DNA of 21,412 nucleotides from Tubiluchus corallicola (taxonomy: Eukaryota > Priapulida > Priapulimorpha > Priapulimorphida > Tubiluchidae). The stretch is taken from the NCBI GenBank assembly GCA_030141605.1, contig JAQGDQ010000999.1, positions 50,001 through 71,412 of the forward strand, in the 5' to 3' direction. Under the pieces are notes generated by a model, which searched no databases, was not told the origin of the DNA, and saw only the letters and a program-made list of their open reading frames with translations. Positions 1-9,917 of the stretch are shown piece by piece (within the stretch, counting starts at the first letter, position 1; the number at the start of each line of letters is the position of its first letter). Made by a program: the position numbers and the translations under genes.

Positions 1-79
1 CATATTTCTGGCAAAGATGTTACACCGTTTGTACTGCATCGGGTGAACGAGCTCACTGAAGGAAAGTCACTTCAAGCTA
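1..79 (+). CDS. Exon of PsuG domain, C-terminal part (cut by window edge)
   Basis: Translation begins HISGKDVTPFVLHRVNEL and continues TEGKSLQA, a conserved segment near the C-terminus of pseudouridine-5'-phosphate glycosidases. The exon ends one base into an Asn codon at donor gtatcc (80-85), phase 1. The Asn is completed by the next exon, which restores the family sequence SLQANIAL. Confidence 0.88.
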
Positions 80-3000
80 GTATCCTTTAAATACCATTTT
101 TCAGACACTTTGTAAACTCAATTTTCTGTGTTGCAGTAGTAAACTTAGACGTCTTTCCAGTATTGTCTATCTCAGGGGTGTGCAAATTATCTGACTAGCC
201 GGGCCACACGAAGCTTTCCCGCAATGGGCCACAGGCAGTTTGATCAAGGAGCCAAGTAGAGAAAGGCCTAATAACGATTTTTTTGCATCCGACCTGCGTA
301 CATCATTACTACTACACTCAAGCAACTATTTTAGAAGTTATTAAAATTTATATTACAAACCATATATTTCTACTTTCTGGACAGATAGTGGTAATTTCAT
401 TACAATGCATATTAGTAATGTGTATCACACAGTCTGTGTAGTACAGTGACATTAAGCTACAACCGTCTTGTAAGGGTTAATGGCATCCAGTCTAGTAGAA
501 AAAACTGCCCGCACTATCTTTGGGATCGTGGCACAGACTTCAGCTGGATACACTCAATTAATCGCCCGGGCTGCACTTTCATTAGGTTGACAAATCTCTT
601 CGCGGGCCGCACAAATTCTCTCGGCGGGCCGCAAGTGGCCTGCGGGACACAATTTGCACACCCCTTGTCTATCTTGTGCAAATTTAGGCTCGTCTAATTT
701 CAGCAAATGCTTTCAGTGATGTGGCATTCAATTAGATCCACTTGGATATAATTTACAATTTTCTTACAAACTGTTCAGACATTGCATTGCTGAAAAACAA
801 TGCTGAAGTTGGCAGCAGAATTGCTTGCAAACTGGCTTCGCGGAGGCGCCGAGAAGGGCAACATTTCTACAGCTTTGCTGATATTCCCATGATGGAAACA
901 AGACAGAAACCTGTATGTATTACCAGGAAATGTGCATCGCACTTGCTACTATGATAATTTGGTGACACTACATGCCTTTTCTTCTGACTAAAAATGATAT
1001 TTACATCGGTTCTAATAAAACAAGCAACACCTTTTTATTGTCAACTGTAAATAGCAAACTAAAATTGCCATTATTAGTGATGGACTAAATGCGCACTTGA
1101 TGGAATTTAAAGGATGGTGTAGTAGTTACAATGTTTGCTTTGTAAGTAAGAGGTCCTAGTTTGACATTCAGGTTGTGCCCTGACATTTTCAAGCATCGTA
1201 CCTGTCGAGTGAGCTTTTTGTTAAAATTTAACAATTGTTGGTTCATTCCACCCTTAATAATAATCTTTTTTATTCAGATTATAAATAATTAAAGATTGGT
1301 ATTACTCTGCTTTTACATCAGTATTAACTTTTTCGTATGATTTTCTTTGGTCCGACCTGTCCACAGTATCGAACCCACAACATCTCAGATGGATAGCGGA
1401 CATGTTTTAATTAGATTATACCACTTAGTAATAAAATATATTATGCTACCTGTAAATTTCATAGTGAGTTTGTTGCTACCGTGCCAACAATTTTCAGTTT
1501 TTAGTTGTTCTAAGTGGTTCAAATCGTGTCTTGATTCTTATGAGAGATACATCTTGTTGTCTAGTTCCTTTTTGAGTATGGCGAGTAACCCATCTCACAG
1601 ACAGTATGCTCACAAAAACTTTTAGGACTGTTACTGGTGATACAGTTTGTTGTCTAGTTCCCTATTGAGTATGGCGAGTAACCCATCTCACAGATGGTAT
1701 GCTCACAAAAACTTTTAGGACTGTTACTGGTGATACAGTTTGTTGTCTAGTTCCCTATTGAGTATGACGAGTAACCCATCTCACAGACGGTATGCTCACA
1801 AAAACTTTTAGGACTGTTACTGGTGATACATCTTGTCGTCTAGTTCCTTCTTGAGTATGGCGAGTAACCCATCTCACAGATGGTATGCTCACAAAAACTT
1901 TTAGGACTGTTACTGGTGATACAGCTTGTTGTCTAGTTCATTCTTGAGTATGACGAGTAACCCATCTCACAGACGGTATGCTCACAAAAACTTTTAGGAC
2001 TATTACTGGTGAAGGAGAACACTGTAACACTTTCACCACTAATTTCAAGAAACTCTGTTTCAGAAAGTTTACTTAACAATGTTTTTTGAACTTTTTTCAC
2101 AACACTTTGCTACTTTGTTTTGTAAGTTCAAAACATATTATAATGAATACCGTTCAAAGCATAACTGAATAATTGTTTACCTCTTTGATAGGTTGTGATT
2201 GGTGGAACAAATCTTGACATTCTCGTGGCACTTATGACTGAAGATGGTAAGGTTATGGTAAGTTTCTTGCTGAACATTAAGATTCTTTAACTGCATGTGC
2301 AAATTTAAAGTTTTTCTTAAGTTTTCAAAGTTTAAGATGCTGAGATCGGATGTATAATCTCTGCCAATGCCTCATTTACTTCAAGCATCTATAATTATGA
2401 TTTTGGAAATTTGTTAAAGGAAAACCGGATGATTGTGTGAACACGAGTTCAAAATAAAGAATGCTGTAAAATATTGAAAACTACAATAGCTTATTTTGAA
2501 TCAAAGCTTAGATTAAATAATATTTACCTCGTATACTCAAATTTTGTTAAACTTTCAAAGCTACGCACGGCTCAGTGAATCTACTAAGATTGGTAACGGC
2601 GCCTTTTTGTCACATGCGTGGTGCCGACAAATAGAAGACGGTATCGTGACAACCATGACCCTGAACTGCTGTGTTAGTTTTTGACGTCATATGACGTAGA
2701 CCCCATTTTTCGTGACATGATGCATTTAAGCAGTACTGTAACACCTAAGCAAATGTACTTGACGTGCAAAGGAAGACGCCTGCCATTGCGCAAACTGTGG
2801 TTAGTTTCTGGCGTAAGCAATAGCTGTGTTCGGCTGCTGTTAATTAACTTTCTAAGCTAATCATTCAAATTTAAGGAAAAATTGTTAACTTTTATAGGCT
2901 AGAAAATGTATATTTTGGACAGTAAATTTAAATGAGATTGAGTGTAAACAATTGTCCGATCTTCCTTTAAAGTAGAATTATAAGAATGATTTGGTCCAAC

Positions 3001-6000
3001 TTATAGTGATGTTATCAAAGTCTGCAATGTGGTAGCAGCATTCTGAAAAGCGTTTATAGATGTTCTCCAAAGCTTGGCAGGTTTTGAAATTACTGGCAAA
3101 TGCAAAAAAATAATTGACAACATATATGCACATGTTCAGACAACTTTAAGATAGTTAAGTTTTGGCGCGGTGGTAGGTTTTGGCTCAGACAATAAATTTT
3201 AAACACAATATTCTGCCAAAGCCGGTGACTTTTTAGCAACAATTACAAACACCCACACATGTTTGGCGCATATATAGTGATTTTTGCATTTAAAATAAAA
3301 ATTTTGGATAGTCGCCACGGTTGCGAAGCCCATGAAACCCCGGCTCTGACGAGAAAAAGTAACCAGGGCAATGTGGCAAATAAATTCGTCTAAAGCAATT
3401 TCTTAGCTATTATCAGTCCACTTGCTGGCCTGTCTCTCTTGACTTTTGTGGGGAAGCGCATGCCATTGTCATTTAATTATTCCTCTTTTTTTAAAACACA
3501 CTTAACATGTTAACTTTGCTTTAAAGTCTATTAGAGTTTAACGCTTCGACCACTCTAGTTTGGACTACCCTCTTTCAGCTTTATTAAGTTTAAGTTAAAG
3601 CGCTGTACCGTTTGCCAACTATGGTAATAACAATACGTGCTACTTTCTAAAACTTACGATAATTCTTATTTTTACAGATGGATGGCAGCACTAACAAAGG
3701 AAAAATTCAGTATATGCTTGGTGGCGTGGGTCGAAACATCAGCGAAGGATTACAGAAATTTGGCAAGCAGCCCCTTTTTATAACTGCTACTGGACCTGAA
3801 CAGGACATGCAAAAAATCCTTAAAACTACAAAGCCAATAGTAAGTTTTAGTTTTTAGTGGTTTATAGTAAAACTCCAGGCTATCTCAAAAGTGTTCCTGG
3901 GTTTGTAATTCACACACGTAAAGTAGCTTGCTGAACTAGCAAAGGTTTGCAAGGCTCACAGCAGCATGCTTTCATCAAAGACTCTGTTATGACACCTTAA
4001 CTAGTTCAATATTAATTTCCTAAGTGGTCCCTATTATTTTTACCCGCATGTTACTTTGATAAATCCACGTGTTTAGTTGAAGAACCAGCGGTATCACTTT
4101 TTAAGTCTTTGGTTTGATTTGTTTGGGAGTTGAACCCTCGACCTCCCGGGGGGGAAGTAGGAAGCACACTACCACTGAGCTACGCCACCCGGTCACCCTA
4201 AATACTTTATCAAGGCAATGATGATGATGGAAGTGTATATCAGTCACATCAAAAACCCACCTACCCTCACCTATGGATTCAAAGCATTCGAGTTTTCCAT
4301 CATGCGAATAATGTGAAAAAGTGACACGTGACAATAAAAAATTTGTTTTTTTCTGTTTCGCCTTCAGTGCGATCTCTAGACTGCTAATCCACTGGACATA
4401 CATGTCATTGCGGTTGTGCTTTGTGAGAAAAATTATTTCATTCATCATTGTGGTTATATTGCCATGCAACGCACTATAGGTTTTACATGTCAAATGTAGA
4501 CCTGCGTTAACTCAAATGTAGATTTGGGTAATTCAAATGTGTCTTGGTAACTCAAATGTAGACTTAGGTAGTTCAAATGTGTTAACAATGGTTTTCAAGA
4601 AATCTTAAGCGCTTTTGGTAAGTCAAATGTAGACACATGTCAAGTCAAATGTGACATTGGTATCTCAAATGTGGATAGGTGGTAAAGTTTAAGGATGTTA
4701 AATTTAATCTTCTTTAATTTCAATTTAATAATTGCTCTTAAGCTAAAATAACAATGTTATAGGTTCACTAATATTCTGTAAACATTACATACCATTGGAA
4801 CTGTTAGAGAAAACAATACATTCTTAAAATAAACAATGTTTCTTGAGATAAACTAATTCATTAATGCAGTGCTAATGCGTTACTTAAAAAACTAATTAGT
4901 GATTCACTGTTCATTGGGAAGTGGGAACCAATTCCACTACATTCTTAACGATAATTGCATCTACATTTGACTTACCTAAGTCACATTTGAGTTACCAAAA
5001 CACATTCGAAATTCCTATGTCTACATTTGACTTACCTAAGTCACATTTGAACTTTCCTGTGTCTACATTTGACGTGTAAAACCTATATACTGATGGTGCT
5101 GTAATAGAAAAAATAGTTTATGCCTCCAGTAATAAATTACTTGTGTGTGCTTACATATTGTTCTAATCTCATTTGTGGCACTAGTGTTCTGTCCTAAATG
5201 TTTCTTGTTTTATTTCTGTGTTGACATTTGCAGGAGGCGAAGGGCCTTTTACATCCGGATTATGAATCCACAGCATCGTACGTTGTTATTCTGAGGGGGA
5301 ATGGAGAATTGTTTGCTGGCATTGGTGACATGGACATACACAATTCACTCACACCAGAGTTGGTACGTGTTGATTTATAAAGACTGCATGCTAGGGCATT
5401 TGGTTTGAATGTACATTATCATCAGTAGGAACTTTTTCGTATGATGGTGTTTGGTACGACCCGTCCACAGTATCGAACCCACAACATCTCAGATGGATAG
5501 CCTACATGTTTTCAATTAGAGTATACCACATAGTAACACATTTATCTCAAATGTGGATAGGTGGTAAAGTTTAAGGATGTTAAATTTAACCTTCTTTAAT
5601 TTCAATTTAATAATTGCTCTTAAGTCAAAATAACAACGTTACAGGTTCAATGCTTTTGTTGCTAACGAAGCCAGTTCAATAATTTAGGTCAGTGAAAGTA
5701 GAGTAAAACTGAGCTCCAGTATGCGTTACAAGTGACATTTTGTAATTTGTGTCATTTTAAGCATTTTCTTTTAAATGTGTGAATTACAGCCTATTATAGG
5801 GTGTATACTTGCTAGAAAATGTGGAAATGTGGTATCTCTTGTTTTATTTTATTGAAGAAACAAATTCTTTCAAGGGCTTCTGATATTATTATATTTTTTT
5901 AACAAAATTATTGTTTACTTTTTCTAAACTTTATTGTTTACTTTGTCTAAATTTTCCATAAAAACAAGTCAAGACCAGTGCTGGAATGGACCAGAAATTA

Positions 6001-6480
6001 TCAAATTTTTGAAATCAAATACCTGACCGAGAAAAGCAAAATTGAAAAAGCCAAGACCAAGTCTTGATTTGAACTAGGCACCTTTGGACTAAAAATCTGA
6101 AACTGATGTTTTAGATCAGCAGAGAAAACAACTAATTGCGATCAAGACAAGTCCTACAAATCTGGCAAGTTGCCAATTGGTGTCTAACAGTCTAAGATAT
6201 TCAGTTTAACTGATTAGGCTCATTTTAAGTTTCCTCTCAAAAATCAATATTGTGGATGTTTCCTCATTAATAAATATAAATAATTAACGTTAACTGTTTT
6301 TCTACTATTTATGCTCTTTTTAATGACACACATAATAATAATTATCGCTTGGCTTTGTATTTAAGATAGCAGAGTTCAAACCAGATTTGGAAGTAGCTCC
6401 TCTAGTGGTATTTGACGGAAACGTGCCAGTGAAGACAATGCAGTATGTATGCGAGATATGCAGTGAAGCGGCCGTTCCAG
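1..6480 (+). CDS. Bifunctional pseudouridine-5'-phosphate glycosidase / PfkB-type (pseudouridine) kinase, partial at both ends
   Basis: Six exons join in frame: 1-79, 779-912, 2192-2257, 3678-3839, 5234-5362 and 6366-6480, giving about 228 residues. Exons 1-2 match the C-terminal end of the PsuG/IndA glycosidase family (GKDVTPF, RVNELT.GKSL, NIALLKNNA). Exons 3-6 match the N-terminal half of a PfkB sugar kinase (VVIGGTNLD, GKI...GGVGRNI, PLFITATG, GDMDI...LTP). In the known fused enzymes the kinase phosphorylates pseudouridine and the glycosidase splits pseudouridine 5'-phosphate into uracil and ribose 5-phosphate; that role is inferred here from family. The start lies left of the window. The PfkB C-terminal part, with the GAGD catalytic motif, was not found downstream. 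All junctions are GT-AG with matching phases, so the visible part looks intact. Confidence 0.88.
173..666. mobile_element. Non-autonomous hAT-like element (494 bp) with 8-bp target duplication
   Basis: The ends are inverted repeats: CAGGGGTGTGCAAATT at 173-188 and its complement, with one mismatch at the outermost base, at 651-666. It is flanked on both sides by the same 8 bp, gtctatct (165-172 and 667-674). Eight-bp duplications and CAGGGG-type ends are typical of hAT transposons. The inside near both ends is rich in GGGCC(G)CA motifs and has no transposase frame. It sits within the intron between the two PsuG exons. Confidence 0.88.
779..912 (+). CDS. Exon with the PsuG C-terminus and linker to the kinase
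   Basis: Acceptor ctgttcag precedes 779. The exon reads (N)IALLKNNAEVGSRIACKL, the last conserved helix of the PsuG fold. A basic linker follows (SRRRREGQ), then SFADIPMMETRQKP leading into the kinase. The donor is gtatgt at 913, phase 0. The basic linker marks the boundary between the two enzymatic domains. Confidence 0.87.
913..1326 (+). other. Intron 2, left part: no recognisable feature
   Basis: AT-rich intronic sequence. I see no reading frame, repeat or RNA structure that I can support here. Confidence 0.6.
1327..1431 (-). repeat. Dispersed 105-bp repeat, copy 1 (possible tRNA-derived SINE piece)
   Basis: Closely matches 5431-5536 in the same orientation, including the block cagtatcgaacccacaacat. 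On the minus strand it contains GGGTTCGATACTG, close to a pol III B box, preceded by the small palindrome CATCTGAGATG where an anticodon arm would lie. No clear A box is present, so the SINE origin is only a suggestion. Confidence 0.6.
1546..2012. repeat. Minisatellite: five tandem copies of a 93-bp unit
   Basis: The anchor ctagttc recurs at 1561, 1654, 1747, 1840 and 1933, exactly 93 bp apart, and each unit shares gagtat(g)gcgagtaaccc and cacaaaaacttttaggac. Copies differ by only a few substitutions and no indels. Each unit holds a short inverted repeat (CCATCT..AGATGG). All frames contain stops, so the array is non-coding despite a period divisible by three. It ends about 180 bp before the kinase exon at 2192. 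Confidence 0.95.
2192..2257 (+). CDS. Exon with the first strand of the PfkB kinase domain
   Basis: A 22-codon exon, phase 0 at both ends: VVIGGTNLDILVALM then TEDGKVM. The opening strand with GG.N.D is the N-terminal hallmark of ribokinase/PfkB enzymes, where the Asp contacts the sugar. Acceptor tttgatag, donor gtaagt. An alternative donor ten bases earlier would break the frame into the next exon. Confidence 0.85.
2258..3677 (+). other. Intron 3 of the pseudouridine gene: mostly featureless
   Basis: A 1.4-kb intron between gtaagt and tttttacag. It has no coding frame of note. The one distinct feature is the ATF/CREB-like palindrome at 2682-2698, listed separately. The stretch 2580-2850 is somewhat richer in CpG than its surroundings. 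Confidence 0.6.
2682..2698. promoter_or_regulatory. ATF/CREB-type palindromic site cluster
   Basis: TGACGTCA at 2682-2689 is followed directly by tATGACGTA. Positions 2684-2697 (acgtcatatgacgt) form a perfect 14-bp palindrome. TGACGTCA is the full CRE consensus bound by bZIP factors. Its intronic position would fit an enhancer or an old promoter; no function is shown by the sequence. Confidence 0.35.
3678..3839 (+). CDS. Exon with PfkB signature 1 (GGVGRN)
   Basis: A 54-codon exon, phase 0 at both ends. It holds MDGSTNKGKIQYMLGGVGRN, the first PfkB signature, in which GG.GRN lines the substrate pocket. The variant with Val and Arg is typical of the pseudouridine kinase subgroup, as I recall the family. 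ISEGLQKFGKQPLFITATG follows. Acceptor ttttacag, donor gtaagt. Confidence 0.9.
4124..4198 (-). mobile_element. tRNA-derived SINE head (pol III A and B boxes)
   Basis: On the minus strand there is a near-perfect A box (TAGCTCAGTGGTAG, 4169-4182) and, 33 bp further on, a B box (GGTTCAACTCC, 4126-4136). The spacing is that of a tRNA, but the acceptor and anticodon stems do not pair well and a run of C's replaces the anticodon loop. It is therefore read as the head of a tRNA-derived SINE, not a working tRNA gene. It lies in intron 4 of the pseudouridine gene. Confidence 0.72.
4475..5087. mobile_element. Fold-back MITE, copy 1 (613 bp, inverted arms built of TCAAATGT subrepeats)
   Basis: The ends are inverted: tataggttttacatgtcaaa on the left, and the complement with one mismatch on the right (5068-5087). 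Both arms are runs of short subrepeats of the kind tcaaatgtagac and acatttgacttacc, so each strand can fold into a long hairpin. A core of about 300 bp separates the arms. The outer TA may be the target duplication. There is no coding capacity. The same element occurs inverted at 17887-18486, and a core fragment lies at 5543-5649. Confidence 0.85.
5234..5362 (+). CDS. Exon with the PfkB lid and central sheet
   Basis: A 43-codon exon, phase 0 at both ends. It includes HPDYESTASYVVILRGNGEL then FAGIGDMDIHNSLTPEL. The T.SY.VIL..NGEL strand and the DM.I...LTPE motif match the pseudouridine-kinase-like subgroup of PfkB. Acceptor tttgcag, donor gtacgt. Confidence 0.88.
5431..5536 (-). repeat. Dispersed 105-bp repeat, copy 2
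   Basis: Second copy of the element at 1327-1431, roughly 90% identical by eye and in the same orientation. It abuts a fragment of the fold-back MITE at 5543, so the two repeats may have inserted one into the other or moved together. Confidence 0.75.
5543..5649 (+). repeat. Fragment of the fold-back MITE core
   Basis: These 107 bp match 4661-4767 inside MITE copy 1 with only a few differences (tatctcaaatgtggatagg at the left edge, aggttca at the right edge). Neither terminal inverted repeat is present, so this is a broken or internally transferred piece. Confidence 0.85.
5650..6365 (+). other. Intron 5 remainder, with a decayed tRNA-like SINE at 6060-6125 (-)
   Basis: Otherwise featureless AT-rich intron. 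On the minus strand 6060-6125 reads like a worn tRNA 3' half: TTTAGTCCAAAGGTGCC, then a B-box-like AGTTCAAATC at 6066-6075. The A box is not clear. Similar worn copies lie at 14880-14945 and 19858-19925. Confidence 0.4.
6366..6480 (+). CDS. Exon with the PfkB central domain; last kinase exon found
   Basis: Reads IAEFKPDLEVAPLVVFDGNV, then PVKTMQYVCEICSEAAVP, ending phase 1 at donor gtaggt (6481). VVFDGN is the strand that normally precedes the catalytic C-terminal lobe. The family would next be expected to have an EPTD-like strand. I found no phase-1-compatible exon with that sequence before 10140 or in the remaining + strand. Confidence 0.86.
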
Positions 6481-7942
6481 GTAGGTGCTGCATTTGTAAA
6501 CTGTTGTGTTTTTGCAGATGTTGCATGAATATCGTGGGCACCTCTTTTTGAGAAGGCCAAGCTCTGTTTATCTTTTTGTGAGGTTTTTTGTGAAACTACC
6601 AATGTAGTTTATTTTCAGGAGAAAGAAAAAAGAAAAAACACAAATTTACTAATGCAAACTTACTACAGTGGCAATTTGAAACATCATGTTTTTTCATACT
6701 TCATTCTTTTTATTATTGTTTTTTTCCCATTTACACATGAAGGAAACATGCATTTTTCAAGTTTTGGTATACCAAATACAAAAAGTTTTGAATGTGAGTC
6801 GTCTCGGTTTGTCTAACAAGAAAGAACACAGTTTATCTTGCACACTTTATCATTTTATCCGTGGCTGTGGTAAATATCACTTTTAACATCAGCTGGTGTT
6901 ACACTGCCGAGCCGTGTCGGACTAGTTCTGTTCGTGTCTTTCTCTTTATTTTCCTCTGTATGACGTTTTGAAACCACTTCTCTTTTTTTCTACTAATTCC
7001 CCCATAATTGCTGCCTTTGCTACCTTGTTCTGCTGCTTGAATTTCGTCAAAATTGATGCAATCCCTTGTTTTGTATCTGCTAAATTACAAAAATGGCACA
7101 ATTTGAAATTTGAATTTTAGTTTTCATTAAGAAACTAGTGTCATTTTAATGCAGAATTATTGTGTCATACTTTCATATTCTTTAAATATAGACATTGTTT
7201 GCTCTTTAGAAGATAATATAAAAAGATAATATATATCTTTATGGAATATCTAATATCTAAACTCCAATTTTGTTAGACTACAAATTTGTTAGACTTTGTA
7301 AAACTTTGTAAAACAAATTTGCAAAACTACATGTAATCTGGATAAACAAACCGTCATTTACCATATTTATCTGGTAAATATTTATGGTACGTTTGGTGGG
7401 GCCTTAAATTTGCACCAAGGAGATGGTCTCGATGTTCGTGATGCTTTGACTCAATATTCTTTTTCAATTCTCAGTTTAAAAACTAGTGGTCATTCTTTAT
7501 TATCATATTAAAATAACTAGAATCTTACTTCAGGTAAGACTACTGATAATAGCGGATTGGTTCTTGGGTGTTTCTGTTTATTTCTTACTGCCACATTACG
7601 GAAAAATTTTTACCACTAGAATGCTTTTATACAAGTTTTATACAAGTACTACCCGAGTAAGTTTTACAAATGAAACAAATGCTCGATTTAGTATTTGCAT
7701 TTTTATTTCACAATTAAAAGGGTTGTAAAATGGATTCAATGTAAAAATATCCAATAACAGTTTTAATACAGTACTTTTAATTCACAATTTATGAACCATT
7801 TTTGATTCATACTTATAATACAATTTTCATGCTTCCACGTCTCCTGCAGTCGCAATATATGGCCTCCAATCAATTATAATGCTATTTTAATATACCTCTA
7901 TGTAAATTAAACATACACTGCGGTCGTTTCTTCTCCTCTTTT
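6481..7942. other. Downstream of the last kinase exon: no exon recognised
   Basis: This is either the next intron of the pseudouridine gene or intergenic DNA. I looked for the missing kinase segments (EPTD-like strand, GAGD loop) behind every plausible acceptor and found only frames that stop quickly or lack the motifs. Short open frames at 6686-6886 and 7486-7728 show no family resemblance. Confidence 0.55.
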
Positions 7943-8115
7943 CCTTCTTCCCATCCCTAATCTTACTATTTTTTTCCATTCCATCATGTCTACTAACCCT
8001 AACCATTCTTTCATTCACTCATCCTCCCTTCCCTTCCTTCTTCCTATCCCTAATCTTACCATTTTTTTCCATTCCATCATTTCTTCTGACCCTAACCATT
8101 CTTTCATTCACTCAT
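7943..8115. repeat. Pyrimidine-rich tandem duplication, 93-bp period
   Basis: Two copies of a CT-rich unit start at 7943 and 8036 (ccttcttcc..atccctaatctta through ctttcattcactcat). They differ at a handful of positions. The tract lies just upstream of the LINE 3' tail and may be part of that element's 3' untranslated region. Confidence 0.85.
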
Positions 8116-8160
8116 TTGTGCCACCCTAACAAGCCAAGCTTTCAAGGTGTCATACAGCAA

Positions 8161-8272
8161 CTCTTTTATTTGGTTAATTTGACTTCGTCAACGTTTTTTA
8201 CCTATACTGTTTCATTTTTTTCAATAATATTGTATGTTGATGTTTTGTGTATGTATTGCTGGAGTGAAATAA

Positions 8273-8317
<45 letters not shown>

Positions 8318-8318
8318 C
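8161..8318 (+). mobile_element. 3' tail of a non-LTR retrotransposon ending in (TTGA)n
   Basis: About 110 bp of unique sequence, ending ggagtgaaataaattga, runs into about eleven TTGA units. The same unique block, also ending in a short TTGA run, is present at 16241-16383. Two copies sharing a 3' end and finishing in a short tandem tail is the pattern of 5'-truncated LINEs of CR1/L2-like type. No ORF remains. Confidence 0.72.
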
Positions 8319-9670
8319 AATGAAGGTTTGTAAGGGTAAAAGAAGTCAAAAGTCAACAAGATTCTTTTACATTTGGAATGTGAATGAATTTATGGAGTTT
8401 ACAGAAACATTTTCAACTAAAATAACGATAATTCATATATAGTCACGTAGATATTTTAGCAAGCAATAACTCTAAGATGGAACTAAGCAGCCATAGTAGG
8501 AAAACTAAGGAGGTGAAGAGGAGGAGGACCTAACAATTTTAGGTTGCCCGAACACCTAATTATAAAAATCATCAAGTTAAAAAATTTCTTTGTTGTTTTG
8601 TGTGAAATTTCAATAAAATGGGTCCGCAAATGGATTATTACGGAAAAGTGGAATACTTTTTCATATATCCAGCAATGTGAAATTCATGACTATTTTATCT
8701 AGTTTGCTTGCTTGGAAATCATACATAATTGCACAAACTTTTGAAACTACTGCAGCAATGTATTAACAGGCGCTTGAATCCTTTTTTAATTTTTTAGTCT
8801 ATAATTCGGAAAAACGGCAGGACGTTACCTGACAAATTTTACGTAAACTAGGTTTCTTATCGCATTTTCACGACACTGTTTTAAATAATGTTTATTTACA
8901 ACAATTATTTAACAGTTTATTTGAGTATTTGGCTAGCTGTTAAAAGCGTATTACACAGAAGCACAAACTCTGTCTATACTAAAAATGTTCTAATGTAAAA
9001 CAAAACTACACGTGCCAATAAATACTATAAAAGTATTGCCTTGTAAATAAATCGAAATGTAATCTGGTAAACTATGCAAATTAATTCTAAAACTGTCTCG
9101 GCAAAAACTGTACATGTAAGAAACTACATAGACCACTATCATAGTAACAATGTCATCTGCACATTCTGCAGGGATTCTGTTAACTTAAAATAACTTCTAA
9201 CTAACATATATGCTACCAACATTTCATCAATGTCGTAAAAATTGTTCCCAATGCATTTTACCAATGCAATATTATGACAATAGTAACATGTAAAATTGAC
9301 ACCTATTTACAATATAAGTTGTTCCTTATAAAATAACTGCATTTACAGTAAAACGAACAAAACTTTGGAGTATTTGAATGCGAGTAATAATATTTGTCTC
9401 TATAAATTTAGCGCTCAGCGTTCACTGTTGGTGTATTTCTGATATGGCCACTATGTTAGATATTTAGTTATCAGCCATGTATATTTGAGTGGTCATACAT
9501 TTTAATAGTGGTTTGACTTCGATTGCATTTACACAGTCCACTCCCGGATCTTGGGGATCCCCGGATTCCAGACTTGTTCTGATTTGATAATCCTCAACAA
9601 TCGATTATAGTAGTATTTTATGAGAAAACCGACCGACTTGTAAGCCACAATTTCATATTTACGAGAAATT
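8319..9670. other. Intergenic, no recognisable feature
   Basis: AT-rich sequence downstream of both convergent genes. I see no exon or repeat I can support. A 10-bp palindrome, ggggatcccc, sits near 9553. Confidence 0.55.
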
Positions 9671-9917
9671 TTGACACCTAGACAGCAGCCAGCGTGTTCA
9701 CTTATTGTGCAAAGGTGTGCCATATTGCTTCATTTGACAGCAATTAATGGCTACATTGGTCGATTTTTCAAAAAAAAAATAAGTTGAAAGGTGAACTTTG
9801 ACACCTACACAGCAGCCAGCGTGCTCACTTATTGAGCAAAGGTGTGCCATATTGCTTCATTTGACAGCAAATAATGGCTACATTGGTCGATTTTTCAAAA
9901 AATAAGTCGAAAGGTGC
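9671..9917. repeat. Tandem duplication, 127-bp period, two copies
   Basis: The block ttgacacctagacagcagcc at 9671 is repeated at 9798 with few changes. Both copies end in an A run (nine and six bases) followed by taagt.gaaaggtg. The copies are over 90% identical by eye. The array lies about 230 bp past the stop codon of the claudin-like gene and could fall in its 3' untranslated region. Confidence 0.93.

Noticed and set aside
446-697. 83-codon + open frame
   Set aside because: It lies almost entirely within the hAT-like element and crosses its right end and target duplication; not a transposase.
1546-2012. Repeat protein encoded by the 93-bp array
   Set aside because: The period is a multiple of three, but every frame contains stops in each unit.
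4124-4198. A functional tRNA gene
   Set aside because: A and B boxes are present, but the acceptor and anticodon stems do not pair and a C run replaces the anticodon loop.
4101-4493. 130-codon minus-strand open frame with a His run
   Set aside because: It runs through the tRNA-like SINE head and into the end of the fold-back MITE, and the HHHH comes from an atgatgatg simple repeat. No family resemblance.
6320-6602. Two minus-strand open frames
   Set aside because: They are the antisense of kinase exon 6 and its donor region.
6494-6700. Next kinase exon after acceptor ttttgcag at 6518
   Set aside because: In the required phase the frame stops within three codons, and the other frames lack PfkB motifs.
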